Source of the DNA: Chamaea fasciata
Lineage: Eukaryota > Chordata > Aves > Passeriformes > Sylviidae
Reading direction: 5' to 3'
NCBI GenBank assembly: GCA_029207755.1
Contig: JARCOQ010000006.1
Coordinates: 68,980,093-69,044,092, forward strand
Length of the DNA: 64,000 bases
Part shown: piece after piece, positions 1-15,500 of the stretch
Layout: each line of letters begins with the position of its first letter
Position numbering within the stretch: the first letter of the stretch is position 1
Notes under the pieces: generated by a model
Databases searched by the model: none
What the model saw: only the letters and a program-made list of their open reading frames with translations
What the model was told of the DNA's origin: nothing
Position numbers and translations under genes: made by a program

Positions 1-574
1 TCTGTCTACATTCCCTTTTATTTATACACAAACCCAAGCTTTGTTAGGAAGTAAGACAAAAGAGCTGACAAAACCCTTGCGAAGGTAACTCCTACTTTGA
101 AGGACTTGGGTGATCAGTGGTTTCCCATAAACTTCTCAGTAGCTGTCTAACCTGAGAGATTTAGTTGTTCCAAAGCACACCTGCAGTGTAGATAAAGGTC
201 CCAGTTCAGCTTTATGTGCTCATGTACTTAACTAGTTTTTTTCCTGAAAAGCACAGAAATTAACAGAAGTACAAAGCATTCCTCTTGCCCCTTCAGTTTA
301 ATTCACACTAAAAATGCAAACAGGCTTGTTGCACTAAAAACTCACTTGGCTGGCAGACTGAGACAGTTTTCCACACTACTTTGGTATGTGCATCTTATAC
401 ACAAGTCTGTACACAGAGCACTGGCAACAAAGGCTGATTTTGTCTCTTGGCCCAGTGCATTTTCTGTTTTGCAGAACCCCTGTAAACTGATCTAGACAAA
501 CATTTAACTTGAATATGAATAACCCAGGTCATGTCTAAGCAAGGGGTTCCATTCCACAAGCAGGTCAAGGATAC
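1..574 (-). other. USO1: USO1 intron 15 (partial)
   Basis: This stretch follows the USO1 exon that ends at 575 with a GTATCC donor. It should be intron, because the next coding segment of the p115 family (beginning LTGQ in human) does not appear here. The gene therefore continues beyond the left edge. The open frame that runs on from the exon into this stretch is read-through of the intron. Confidence 0.8.
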
Positions 575-3500
575 AAAAGGCACATTGGCTGGGTTGTGAA
601 GGAAGTGGGTGACAGCAATGGAGCAGTTGCTCAGCCAAGTACAAAGCAGCATCAGTAGTCCAACCCTGGTCTGTACTTTGCTGCCCTGTAAAGAATAAAC
701 ATCTCCATCGTTATCTTCCCACTGAGAGGACTAAAATACAAACCCAAGCTGTATTGGATCAGAACTCACCTACTTCCACCTTAGTGTTTTATAAACTACA
801 AGTCATGTCTTTCCAAACACCCATTTGTTAGTTATACTGAACAGCTTTAATGCTTGGATAAAACAAGGATCATTCATGTTGACCTGTTTTCAGAGCAAAC
901 CAGCAAGCGACACAGATGTGAAATATTACTCAATGCAAATCAGCACCAATATAAAATCATAACATATTAGTTCCGCATTTTTAATACAAGGGTGACATAA
1001 AGGAACATACACAAAACCCCTTTAAAAAGAAGGAACAAGGTGTGCATTTAGTCACATAAGGATTCCCTGGAAAAGATGCATCACCAAGACCTACCCTGCC
1101 AACTTAAAACTGACAGGTGTTCCTAGTATTATTTTCTGAGTAAAAGAACAGTAATCCTGTAGTGGCCTTTGGTTTGGACAATATGCACATTAAGCCAGCA
1201 AGGCAAATGCTAACTGCAACATTTTTTGTTAGACGGACAAAATTAGTTTTCATCTCCAAACTGACTCTTAATTGTGCCTCTGCTGCAGGTATTTGGGCCC
1301 AGCTGAGCTAAGATAAGCATCCATCTCTTCCAACAGTCAACATTCAGATGGCAAGCAAGGCAAGTGTTCCCTCCCCCATTTACAAACACTGCCTCTAATT
1401 GTCCGAGCAGGATTTGCCAGCCTATGCACACTGGGAATAACCCCTGTAAGAGGCAGTGGCCCTACAGCACATGGTCATACCTCAACCTTCTCCAACCTTG
1501 GTACCAGTGGTCCTTCCCCTTCCCTTGGGCTTGTGCAGACCAACACTTCAGCACACCCATATGCTGGAAGCAGCTGCAAACCACATTTATTCTCAAGCAC
1601 TGCTTGGTGTTCAGAGGTCAAATTGATCTGTTCTGCCTAAGGATTTTCACACAGCCAAAAACCTCCTCTCTAAAAAACAGCTATTTTCTAGGCATATCAC
1701 AATAACACCTACTCTGACAGATGACAGCTCCCCAAGGCTGCTGTTCCACAGTTCAGAGCTGGTAACAACCCTGATCTGTGATCAACAGGGTAAAACAACA
1801 CAATTCCACAACAGAAATACTTGGTTTTGTGCCACCAATAACCAACTCAGCTATGTTTTAAGTAACAGCCTGGAAATCAAACAACGCTTCAGAAGCAATC
1901 TGCTCATAATGAGACACCTGCTATTCACAATTAGGCAGGCAGGCTGAACCATTTTACCTCTAGCAGTCAGGACATTAGCAGCATATCCCCACTTCTGATG
2001 GTACCAGCTGTTTGCTACAGGCCATTCAGAAAACACTATTTCTAACAATTTTAGTTCTCCTTACAAGAAATCCCACCTATTACGTGAACAGATGGTCCAT
2101 TAGCCTGCCCACCAAGAAAGAAAGCACCCGTGCTGCACAAGATATGTATCCCATAGTCTTGGGGAGCACCCACAGAGATTCCCCTGGAGGCGCCAAGAGG
2201 TTGATATGCCAGGGAAAACCCAAACCACTGCAATACAAAGCTGTAAGTGGAAACACATCAAAAAGCAGTTAAAGAAATCCTCCCCGGCAGACCCCAGACA
2301 AGAGGGAAAGGCCTGCTTTTGGCAGGAAAATGCACAAGCTGTGCCAAAAAATACATACCCGTCTGTCGATCTTATCACCCTGCAAGTTACACACACATTA
2401 CTTGAGAACCTTCAAGTGGAACATTTCAAAAACATCCCCCATATCTGAGTCCCTTTTATCATGTAGTGCTGAAGAATCACAAGCATTTTTACTGATTAAA
2501 ATTTACCTTACACAGAAATACCTTACACAGGTTAAAAATGAATACTGACTATTTTTAGCTAAAGCAGGAGAAAAGTCATAGGACCAAATTCAAAATTCCG
2601 GCTGTTATTTTCACTAGCAGCAAAATCTAATTACCACCAGACTTAATCAACTCCCTACTATTACACAGGGAATGTGCATTTAGTCGTGAATGGTTTTTTC
2701 CCTGAATGGTTCGAAAACAGGTTAATGTCACAAGGAGGCGTGGGCCAGGAGGTGAACTTCACTCACCTGACATTTGCCAAGCCAAGTACTAACATGTTGA
2801 ACAAGCTCAAAAAAGTTTTATCTTTGCATAGCATGACAGCCTAATATTTTTCATGATATCTCCAGTTAGCAGGTTCAGGTTAAATACCCAAACAGGCACT
2901 GCTTCAGCGAAAAAACCCAACATGGGTAGAGACTCTGCCAGTTGGCCTTGTCCTTTAAACCACGTTTAAGGCATGGATGCTTTGGGGCCAACTGAAAACA
3001 GGCAGCACTAAGCAGCAATCTGACGGAAAAGCAAGATTTGCTGCTATTCTCCTCCCCTCAAAGGAGCTTTAAACAAAGCTTTAAAAGAACAGCCTGCAAA
3101 AGAGAATCCTCCTCCTCATCAAGGCAACACTCATGTCCCCACAATGGCCCTGCCCAGGAGGGACACTACCCCCGGACACCCGGAGCCATGGCAGGGCAGG
3201 TAGTGCCATACCTGTGAGAGGATGTTGGTGCACTGCTGCAGCAGTGACACGGGTGGGTTGCCGATGCTGGTGGCCAGCTGGACCCGCAGCAGCTGCTCCT
3301 TGAGTGTGGCATTCTCCTGCAGGGCGTGGGCCAGGGCCACAGCAGCACACCAGTTGGACAGAGAGTCCGTGGAGAAGAGGCCCCCGCAGAGCAGCTGACC
3401 CGCCGAGACAGAGTTACCTGTAGCTACCAGAGCAGCCAAGAGGGACGAGGGAGGTTAAAACAAGCCACAGAAAATATTAATTTTCAAAATATTTAAGACA

Positions 3501-6500
3501 ACACACCTAAAACACAGACGAAACAAATTAATGAGGTTTTAGACAAATCTAAGTCAAATCACCCTGCCCGGAGCTGTCACTGAACAGTAGGTACATAATG
3601 AGACGCCAGGTGGTGCACTGAACAGGTGCTAATTCAGAACTCACTGCAGCGATGGTGCCCTGGCCTACCGTCAATGGTGGATGGCAGGAGCGTTGAGACA
3701 ATTTCTCCTTGTCCTTTTTGGTTTTTGTACAGAAAACACTGGAAACAGTAGAGAACAGCACAGCGTAGCACGAACGGCTGCCTCTCATTTACCATGGACA
3801 TGAGCAGCACTACAATTGCAGGCCTGTTGGGAAAGCAGAGAAAAGCAGAGAACTAAAAGCAAGGAAAAGTTGAGAACTAAACTGTGAATGAAAACAGCTG
3901 CAGGTACATGATATGGATGTATTCCACAGGTAAGGAAAGACACTGTGGCCTAGTACTGCCTCTATTACTATTTAAAACAAGGGTATTAAAACCCGTGGTG
4001 TTAAAAGTTTTTCAGTTATTTATACACAGAAAAAGAGACTGATTATCCATCTCCCTTGCCTCTAAATCCTCTTTGGCTGATAGCAACAGCAGTTCATCCT
4101 GATTGAGGAATTTCTCAGTCATTGCTCATTTGTTTTTCAAGTTGCTAATACCAGTTCTAGGCCTCACCTCTCTGCAAACACACTTGACACCTAAATGCTG
4201 TATCCAATACACCCTACATGAACTTGAACCTGTTATTCTGGACCATAATTCAAAGTGTGGAATTTAAAGAAACCCTATGGATTGCTCGTACCAATATCTT
4301 ATCACCTAATAGAGTTAAAACACTTTTCTTCCTCTACCTTGGTGGATTAGAAGGTGCATTTACAGAGGCAAAGTAGTCTTGATTTGTCTGGCATCCTCGG
4401 ATGACCTCCGACACAGTATTAATGGTCTAGGGAAAGGGCAGAGAAGAAAGTTAAATCCATGTTTAAATATGAGCCATGGTCTACCACCTAGAACTTTCAA
4501 AATTATTGCAGTTTACCCTGACAATTCAGTACTGAAAAGCACATACAAAGTCTCAGCTCAGAGACTTAAGTAAAACCAGAGTGCATGAAATCAAGGCATT
4601 TAACAGCTGTGAAAGACGCTGAGCAAAGCAAAGCTAAGCAAAGGTTGAGGGACACAAAGCTCAGTCACCTCCAGCTTCATTTTGTATGCCAGATCCGTTT
4701 TTCTATGACAGCAAAATAACAGCTAAACTGGACATTTGTAAAAAGTGAAAAGGTGAAACCTTTTAAGAAATTAAGAACCGGAATAGAGGAGTCCACACTC
4801 AATCCAAGCACATGGTTTTATCAAGGGAAAAACCCTTCACCACTGGAAGCTATACAATTACAATATTTGTAGACACTCCCAAAAATTAAAAAGAGAAATA
4901 AACCCACCCCCAAACCAGGAAAAGTCATTAATAAATTCAGCTGCTCTGGGATATGCTGAAATCAAAAGGAAAAAAAATAGGCAAATCCAAATCCTTTCTG
5001 GTTGCAGAACACCAGAAATTTACTAATGTAAATAACTCTTCTGTTTATGCTGCCACACAGGAAGCCGACATCTCTGCCATCTGAAATAGTTGCTTGGCAA
5101 ATACTCAGTTAGTCTCTACAGAGCTGGCTATCCCTGCAGACTGCTGTTATCACCTGTCTGGTCGTTCCCACCCCTCCATCCATTGCCCCTCTTACTTCCG
5201 TGAGGATATCAGCAGGAACCCCGGTTGCCATGAGGATAGTGCAGAGCTGCTGCAAGAGCGCACAGTGGAACATGGCCTTCTGACAGCTGCTGGTGGCACC
5301 AGGAGGGTTTGTGGGGGACACCAGGACCCGCACAAGCTACAGAGAAGGAAACACTGCCATGTGAACAGAGCCTGGGACCCTCTGAACACAAAACCAAACT
5401 CATCTGCAGTTTCACCAGAAAACAGAATTGCTTCTTAAAATGGAGACTGGAGACAATGAACAGAATGTTTACCCCATTGCTATGTATGGCTGCTTGATTT
5501 TCAGTTTTATACTGGGGGATTCTTTACACAGAACACCCCTAATTATGTTTTTAGTTTAAATCTCTCTTACATCTCAGGTGACATCAAGTTATGTGATATG
5601 CCAACTGCCACAGATTTACCTCTGACAGGGTTTGTGCTGAAAGCAGCACAGCTCATGAGCACTGCTACCTAATTCAAAGCTGAAGGACTGGATTTCACCG
5701 TTTTGACATGACACTTTTCACTGCACATGAGTCAATAGAGAGCTGGCATCAGTAATTAGGAGTTGTAATAGCACCTTACCTGCAGCATCAGGTGAAGATT
5801 AGTTACTTTCTGTGCAGACCACCCGCAGTTGTCATCTCCAACCTCAAACCAAGGCTTCATACGCTGAATGTATGAACCTTCCTTGAAGAAATTCTGATTG
5901 GAATTATTATTCTTCAACAAGTTTTGCAACAGAAGCAGACAGTCTTCTACCACTATTCCTGATGAGACAAAGTATTACGTGGTGAATCAAAATATGCCCC
6001 ACAAAAACAAATTAGCATGTCCATACACTGAGGATGTTCTAGATGGAACAGAGCACACATTTCTGAGCTCTTCATTCTTAACACACATTTAGGCTTGGAT
6101 CAATAACTAGAAACCTTGTGAAACCAAAACTGTTTTTGTTCCCCAAGTCCAAAGCAAATTTCCAAAGCATGTGCAGCTCATATCAGTTAAGTGGGTAAAT
6201 GGGAAAAGCTGCCAACAAAACCTCACCATCACTTTGTGTCCCAAAGTTCACCTGTTCCACAGACTACACTGTCCCTATCAAATGCACTCAATTGAAGTTC
6301 CTCCTGAACTGCATCTTGATTCCGAGGCAGTAGCTCTTCCTGCCTCACATATTCATTCTCTACAATTACTGGCTACCATCTTCCAACTTATTTCAAAGCT
6401 ACTTTTCAGTTGTCCAATTGCACTCAGATAAAGGCTCCTCCTATCAGAGGAACAGATAAGTAGCAGGGGAGAAAGCAGAGAAGTCTTAGCACATAGGAAT

Positions 6501-9500
6501 TTACATAACAAGTCTAAAAATATTAACTGCCTAAAAATAGCAGCTTTAAATCAAAGGTTTGCTGAATATTTCCATGCCAACATACCTGGAATAATATAGC
6601 AGGGAGAGAAGCAATAACTGCTCCTGCAGCCCACAGAAAGGTCATGGAACAGCAACCTATCATGCTACTGAAACAGACTGTAGTAAATGCATCACATTGC
6701 TAGCAAAAAAAGCAAGCCCTCAAGTGCTGCATTGTTTTTTGCTCCTTTTTAAAATGCTTTTTCCCTCCCAACAGGTGACTGACTTGTCAAAAAGCTGACC
6801 AGAAAACTGAAGTTGTTGGTGCAGCTGAAGGAACTCAGCAAGCTGTTACTTCCAGCCACTCCAAGCATCCAAGGATCTTGTGGGAAGAATGCAGATGCTC
6901 AGCTCGGTAAGTGACAAATGCAGCACGCACATCTGACACTGCCACTCCAAGCACAGGCCTAGGTCAAGCAAGAACACACTAACTCATGCACACGTGCTCA
7001 GAGGAGTTACCTGATGTTTTAACTACGTACGCCAATTTTTCAAAAGACACTGAAACACAGCTACCTGGTCAATCTGGTTTTGCTTATTTTCTTACAACCA
7101 GTCTATGAATTGTGATCATTTTACCAACTGACCAGTCTCCAACCACTGACTAAGGTAAGCCTGGAAACATCAGCTCATAGTTGCAGAAGCACAAGGCTAA
7201 GTCTTAGACTCCACTGTACCTCCATCGCTGTTTCCTTCCTCTGTTATGATATCCAGAAGTCTCTCAAAGGCATTTTCAAAGGCAACAATCTTCTGTATGG
7301 CTGCATTACTTTTGGTCAACTGCTGTAACAACAGGACTCCCTTGGCAGGTAGAGGAGAAAAGAAACCAAACCTGGGTTTTAATAGAACTCCATTGTTTTT
7401 CACAAATCACAGCTCTTGGGAGGAGGCTGAATCAGCAGCATAATCCTCAGCCAGGATCACAGGCACACCCTCATGCCCTGCAGCTCAGCACATCTACACC
7501 CCCCCATGGACAGCAGGTTTCTTGGGCCTCGATACACGGATACAGAGGATGCCAAGGTGCCACACAGTACCTCAGTACTTACATCATTGCGGATAACCTC
7601 CCTGGAGTCTGCCAGCAAATCCATGAGGCGGGAAACACCTGCAAGAAACAGTTCAAAAAAAACCCCCAAAACATTAAAAGGTGCCGCTTTTTCATGCTGG
7701 AGGTCTTTAAAGCATTTTGTTCAAGATGCCTCTAGGCCTCTGCCATGTCTGCTGAGCATCAAGCTCCAAGTGTAGCAATAGATTCAAGCACTTACCCATG
7801 GGGCTGACCAGAATGATCTGCTGCACTTGAGGCCCTTGCTGCTTTAAGAGAGATGTCAGTAGCTTCACTCCAGGCCAACGAACATGGAAATCAAATTCCT
7901 GAAAGCATGAAAAAGAGCATATTAAGTAATAAATTCCACAGCATTTGACTCAGATACACTGACAGTTCCTTCATACCGCTCAAAGCATGACATAGGTTCC
8001 ACATGGAAAAAGCAGAATATCATGCTTTTTACTGAGGTTGGACTACAAAGGAAAGGAAAAAAGAAGAAAGTGTTGTATTGTTCTCTCTCTCAAGCACAAT
8101 CATTCTTAGTTTGGGAACAACAATTTTAACAGCTCCAAGTAAAAAGGTACTCCATGAGGACAAAACCATTGGAAAATGAGTTAAATATCATGCTGCTGGA
8201 AAACAGTCATCCTTTCCACTTGAACTGTATCTCAGACATAACTGTCTCCTGATGATTTAATGATCATCTGAAAAACAATCCGTGCACAAGGGACAACCAC
8301 TGCTGTTTGGGGAGCAATAATTTTTATTGTTTCTAATTAAGGAACTGAACCCCTTTCTCAAGTAACAGGATGAGAGAAAATGGCCACAAGGTGCACCAGA
8401 GGAAGTTTAGATTAGCTATTCAGGGAAATTTCTTCAGTGAAAAGGTGGCTGGGCATTCAAAAGACTGCCCAGGGCAGTGGTGGAGTCATTCCTGGAAGTG
8501 TTCAGGAAACATGGATGTGGCACTTTGGGACACAGTTTAGCAGTGAACACGGTCGTGCTGGGTTAACAGTTGGACTCTATGATCCTAGAGGCATTTTCCA
8601 ACCTAAATGGTTCTGTGATTCTCTTCCATGTTCCCCCGCTTTAAAAGCTGCACCAATGGTGATCATCCAGGTCAGTCCTGAGTCACCTCCAGCCCCATCT
8701 TCACTGGATTCTGGCACACCTCATCCCTGACACCAGCTTCACTAGGACAAAACCATGGCTCTCTCCATTAGGAAAAGCACCACCCATCTCTCAGGAGCTT
8801 AAACATTACACAGTTACTCACCTCCACCAGAGTCAACAACAGAGTGATATTTTCTTGCTGTTTAATGAAAATCTCTGTGAACTGACTCCCCAAATCATCA
8901 ACTTGTTTTGCTGAGTTTTCTTCTGTAACAGCAAAAAACAACATATTACAACACAACTGGAACAACTTCAGCAGCTGTGGTTTTTATTCTTACTAAAATA
9001 AGGCTATGGGTGACCGTAAGATTTTGGGTCGCTGTTATAAATGTTAATTGTTTTCAAAACAAACACCAAAACAAGATTTGCACAAAACAAAAACCCTACA
9101 TTATTCTAAATGCAACTTTTGAATCTCAGCAGTTACATCCCCATATAGCTCCACTATTCCAAGAGAGCAGCCCCTCATAAGCACCCTACACTGATGGGCT
9201 AAAGCAAAGTACATTTCATACCAAGAACCTTTTAGTGTAAGGAGTATAAATCATCTAAAGCTAATTGCCCCAAATATCTTCATTAATCTATTTGGTTTAG
9301 CAATAGAAAAAGACCTAAACGTCAGGAAGGGAAGAGTCACACAGATAAGCATCAAAACCTCTCAGTCTTGGAATCTGAATTGATTTCCAATGTACCAGAA
9401 TTGAGGGCTACTCCATTCTTCACTCTACAGTTACACAGAATTGGGCTAGCACATTGTCTTACATAATTATTTCATGCATCACAGTTGCATTAACAAAAAA

Positions 9501-12500
9501 CAAATGCAAAAGTATCCCACAAAACGACCAAACCCCATGCAAGCAACATCTCTGCACCACTGCTATTTTTCTAGGCTGAGTGACAATTTACATAACCGTT
9601 CCACAACACAATGTCTTGTAGGTACTACTGCTTGATATAATCAAGGAATGTCAACTGAAAAACTGAGCAAGAGCAATTCTAAGTCAAAGGGAAAGTATTT
9701 GTTTTAATAGAAATAAACAGAAAATAAATGGTAAAGAAGTGAATTTCTGACCAAATCCAAAAGTCTTTGGATTTTCTCCTCCAAGAAACACTCTGCTCTG
9801 AATTTCTAGCTGCAGAAATTATGATATAGTACAAAAAATGTTAAAAGGGAAGACAGACTATGTGCAAAAATAGCTCCAGCTGAGGCACGTAGCATCTAGC
9901 AGGACATACGGCCTATTGTGACCTCTCTGAAGTTGAGGGTCTTATCAAGTCTAGGCCATTCCTGAACTGATATATATTCATTTACAGAAATGAAGATTAA
10001 AAACTCCACACAGGTTCAGCTTCTGCACTTTCTGCTGTAGAATAAGAGGCAGCTCAGCTGGGAATCAATCACACATGGATTGCGCTTCCTGTAGGTGGCT
10101 GCAGGTCAAGGAGAGAGAGTCCAGGAAACCTAAGCATTTTACTTTCAAAATTAAGTCAAAATACTTCACTTTGACTTTTCCATGAGCTGTGACTGAACGC
10201 TTTGTCCTTGTCCCACCCTCAGCTGCAAATAGCAAGTGTTTGAACTCTTGATGCCAACTGTTGCCCTTGCACAAGCTCCAGGTGCTAAGGCAAAACCTGA
10301 GCAGCATACACAATTGGCACAGCCTCTCTCAGGGTGTAGTTAGTTTTTCTTATTCTAGCTCAGTATTCATCTATGAAAGGACCAAATCACATTTTTTCTT
10401 CTCAAGTATTTCTTCTACTGCGTTTAATAAAAACCAAACAGACAAAGGGAAACTGCATTTTCCACTTACACCAGAGATCTTGCAACCAGCCTTCTACTCC
10501 CAATTGTTCTTTAAATCTACACATTCCCGGGCTATCTCAAATCTAGCCAACAGCTTCCATCTAGTAAGATCAGCTCTTATAAATTCACTACCAAGCAGCA
10601 CTGCAGATTAGAAATTAGTTTAAAAAAATAAAACCAGTTTCAAAAAGAGAACATGCAAAGCATTAGTGGTAACCTAGAGTAGAATTGAATACTGTATCTT
10701 AACATGCATTGCTTAAAAGAGACACTGTGAAGGATGCTCACATGCAGCTCATGCACTGGTGGCCAGCTTCAGGGCTTCTTGCAAACACAAACTTTGATCC
10801 CTTAAAATCCTACCAGTTTTGGGCTGCACACCTTTGACATCTTTATCAAGAATTTACCATTACTGCAGTCTCTGGGGATCTGCTGGCATTCAACATGCCA
10901 AGTCACAGGAGAAGTCAGATTGGAAACACACTTAAGGTCCAAAGAGTAAGGATACAGCAGAAGGCAAAATGCCTTCCCTGAGCTCCAGTGCAAGTTTTTA
11001 CAGTGTCCTTTTTTAAACAGCAGCAGCGTTACCAGCAGGAGTAGCAACTAGGGCTAAAATAAAGTGCCATATTTACATAAGTAAAGGTTCTTTTACCTTC
11101 AGAGTCATCTGTCAGTGCAGATAAAATAAGAAGAAAGAGACAGGTTTACCAGTTGAACAGCTTTCCACACAGCACAACCAATTACAGCACAAGCTCAGGT
11201 TTCCAAAGCAGCCATCCCAGCTTCCTACAGCAGCTGGACTCCTGTGTGAAGTTCTTATGGAAGGGGTCAAACTGAAGCACCCCATAACCCTTACAACCCT
11301 GGTCATCTCTCACAGACAACTCTAGCTAGACACTTCTTTGCTCTTTGGAAAAATTTGCCAACACTTTTGTCTAGTTCCTAATCAAGGCCTTTACCACAAA
11401 AATGAGTTCACCAGCACTATGAAACTCTGATCTTACTCTAAACCTTTTTAATCAAGATGAGGAACTGGAGGAAAATGGAAAAGAAAGCCAAGTAAGCCAA
11501 ACACAATTTGAAACATGGTTTAGAATAACATTCATTGGCCTTGGAGACGGGTTCAATGGCCTTCAAAAATGAAAGAGGTAGGAGTGGCATGGATTTTTAC
11601 AGCCCAGCTGTAGAAAGACAAGTAGAATCTCTCTAAATCTCTTTCTCCACTGCCAAAGCAGGGTTGAAAAATGTTTTCACACTTATATGTGGCACCTTAT
11701 CACAGGTACCTCAGATTTTACATCTCAACATCCTTGTCAAATCATGAGATGGTAATGTCCCATTTGACAGTAACAGCCAAAACTATCCTTTCCCAACAGC
11801 AAAGAAGGACTTGATTCTTGACTTCCAAACTAGAAAAAAAAGTTAATCCCATTCCAACCTGGCTCCTGTTCAGAGAACAAAGTCTTTTAAATTAATAAGC
11901 AAGAGATCCAGTGTTACTTTAATGCAAGCTACATACAAGACCTTTAGCATTATCCTAAGAGCTATACACAGTAACAAAGCAGGTCTAGGTAAGCATTAGT
12001 AAATCACAGTATTACAGCTGATAACTTGAACAAAGCACCAAGGAAAGCAATGCCACAGTTAATACAACTATTACTACCAAGTGCTTACCTTGCTCCTCCT
12101 CTTCTAGGTCATTCGATATAACATTGTAGAGTGTGTCCAAAGCATAGCCAATTATTTCAGAATCTGAACTGCAAATGAAAGAACCACTTTTCTTTAATTA
12201 CTTATTTCCAACCACTCTTACAACATTGCTCTTCCGCCCAGGCAGTTCCCTTTGCAGCACTAGGCCAAGTAAGAAGCAAAGACTTGTTGCAGCACCATGT
12301 AACCATGAGCTATCTGCTCCCTCGACAGAGTCAAGCTCCTTTTCCCAGTTCCGTTCCCTCAGGTGAGCCTCAGGAAGTCTGGTGAAACCAGATGACAACA
12401 GGACTCTTCACTGTAGGAATGTCTTTAATTTTCTGAGTCACTCCCTCTGACCTGCTCCTAAACCAGCAGAAATCCCTAGGATTACTTCAGACTTGTCAGA

Positions 12501-15500
12501 AGATCACCCAATGAAGCTGCAGACAAGCTTCAGCGTTTCCAGGTGGGACCCTCCCTGCTACACTGTCAGACAGAACCAGAGCCAAACCTCAGAGCTCCAG
12601 GGGAATGCAGCAGCAGCTTGTGGATTCTCACAAACAGGTGGCCTCCATGTCACCAAACCCACTAAACCTAGTTATTACAGGGTTTTGAACTCCAGCATAC
12701 CCAGGAAGCTGCAGGGAACCCCAAAGCATCAGTTCACCTGTTCACACCCAGACTCTTCTCCAGAAAGACCTGTTTCTTCTGCATTACCAAGGCTGAACCC
12801 TCTGTAAACCCATTGCTTACAACCAAGACACAGCACAAGTTTATGGGGCAGAATGAAACTATTTCTGCTACTTGCTTTGTTGCTCTTAAACCAAAAGAGA
12901 ATGAAAGCAGTTGGTTAAAAAAAAAAAAAGAAAAAGGAAAAATAAAACTTAAAACCACAGAGGAAGGTGTATCCAAGTGCAGAAGAACACACCTCACAGC
13001 ACTTTCATGACTATCAAACATCTGAAAAGAAGACTGTCAAAACCAAAAATCTCTCATTCCAGCTTTTAAGTACTTACTCTCACTGATCTCCAAGGCATTC
13101 CAAGTAAGGCCCCCACACCAAAGATAAATTTGCATTTCATGAGGCTGCAAAGCCGGTTCAGAGCAGAGGCCTGAACAACCACCCTAACCTTCTAGTCCAT
13201 GGAAACAGTCTCATCTAGCAGGTATGATCATACCTCCAGCCTGCTTATGCTTTCCTTTTACTGTCATTTTAATTCTTCAACACACTACCACAGAGTCTAT
13301 GCTTTAATTTTCATAGAAATGAAACAGATTCACATCTAAAAACACACAAATTCTTTCATGGAAACTTGAAAAGCAAGGCTGCATTTTGGTGCGTTTTTTA
13401 ACATCCTTCGTTAGGGAAATTACAGCAGCTCCAAAACAATAAGCACATTTAACGTACATATGACTAAAAGCAGGCGTTGTTTCTCTGGTTGAAAGACAAG
13501 AGATTACAAAATGAGGACAGCAGCATCCCACCTCTGCTGTTCACTGCCTCGCCACCATCTGCTGCTCAGCACATCCTACATCTCATTGATTATTCTGTTC
13601 ATGTTGAAGCTGTCCAGCTTTTACTCTACAGTAAAAACCAGTCAAGAAACAAGACTTTTGAGGCATCCATAAGAGGCAGCCTTTGTGCAAGGCAACAATC
13701 CAGCACAAGCCACCTCGGCCAACCTATCTCTGCCAGTGGTGATTTTCCACAGCATTCAAGTAAGTTCACCAACAACAGCAGAGCAGAACCATGTGGGAGT
13801 GAAGGCACCTGTGTACTGACTGTCCAGCACATGGATACCTGAGGTTTGTGCCTTTAGGGAAAAAAAGTGCCATCTCTTAGGATCACATAACTAAGCTCAA
13901 AATTCTTTCAACTCTTTCAACTGTCACACTGAAATTCAAAAACCTTTTAATGTATGTAGAAACAAAGCAATTAAGGATCAAGTTGCCTTCTCACCCCAGT
14001 GCCTTCTCTTGCACCAACAGTCGAGTGGTATTGCCCTGTTCAACAGTCAAATGCCTTTTTTTTTTTTTTTTTAATAATCTCTGGTGGGATGTAGCAACAT
14101 CTCAACAACAAGTCAGTAGAAGTCCTCTACCAGATCACTACTACATATTACAAAATAAGCACATAGCGTAAGAATTCTAGTGTATTTAAGTCTGGAACAT
14201 GTAAAAGCTGACTCAGGCTCTGGGATGCCCAGTTGACAGAACTGGAAAACTTGAACAAATCAGTTTTCTGTAGAACAAGTTTTGAGCACTTGAGCAGGAG
14301 ACACAGCTTCAGGCAACCTAAAAGTAAACTGTTTAACAAGTGGAATAATGTCTTCCACTTCAGAAGTGGTATATTGCTGTTTCAGGGTAAAGGTTGTAAC
14401 TAATTCAAAGGAGGATCCAAGGAACTGAGAACTGGACACAGGCAGGACTTACATTTTTCTTTTCAAATTAAACCTGCTGTCATCTTAAGCTTCACAGCAA
14501 CACAGCAAATGGGCCACAAGACAGCACATATGCATGATTTACATGAACACAGTGACATGTGAGAAGACTACAGTCAGTCATTGACCTCTCTTCTTAAGCA
14601 GCTGCAGTGAAAAAAAACCAAATCAACCAACAAAAAAACAACAACAAAAAAACCCAAAACAAGTGGAAAAGAGCATTTTCCACTTCTGCAGAAAGCTTCA
14701 GGGCACTTCAGGTGGACACTGGAAAGGTCCAAAGATCAGACCTGTGCACACACCATAAGAGCAACCTCCCAATTCAATATATCCATCACACTAGGCTTTG
14801 GGGACAGCTGAGCCTGTGATTCCTTTATCAACCACCTAATCAGTTCAGCTAGTTTTGATTTGCATTGAAAGAGTCCAGGAAACCTCACCTGTATCATTAC
14901 TGACACCAAACAGTAATGAGAACTTCAACACGTAACACCTGCACTGGTCATACACACAGACTACAACTCTCTCTCCAGGAAGCCACAGCACCCAACACTT
15001 GGCCCAGATGATGTGCTGGCCCACCAAATAAGCAATAGCAAATGACCCTAGCAACATCTTGGCAAAGCCAGCATTTCTTCAGCTGAAAACCAAAAAAAAC
15101 CCTGTATATATTTTTTTTCCAACTGCAGCCTGAGTCACACAAGATATGTGTGCAGAACCCCAGCACACACAAATTCCAAAGGATCAACTGGAGCCCAAAA
15201 AGCACTTAAAAGCCTCAAGCCCTTGCCCTACAGGGTTCAGGTTGCCTCCTCAGCTGGATGAGTAGAGCCCCGCCTCCCTTCTCAAAGTTCAAATCTGCTC
15301 TCAGAGCAGATAAGTGGATGAAAGTAGGCTCCTTAACCTATTTTTTTAAAGGGTTTCCCCTTCACATCTGTGACAGTTACTCCTATAACCTTCCCTTTCA
15401 CTGTTTTGCACCAGGTCAGACATTCAGTTTTAACTACCTGGCCCAAAGAATAGGAATAACATGAACTTGCCTAGACAGCAGCTTTCACACCTTCTTCCCA

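Noticed and set aside
8437..8730. 97-codon plus-strand open frame in USO1 intron 6
   Set aside because: It mostly overlaps the CR1 3' region, which is untranslated in the parent element.
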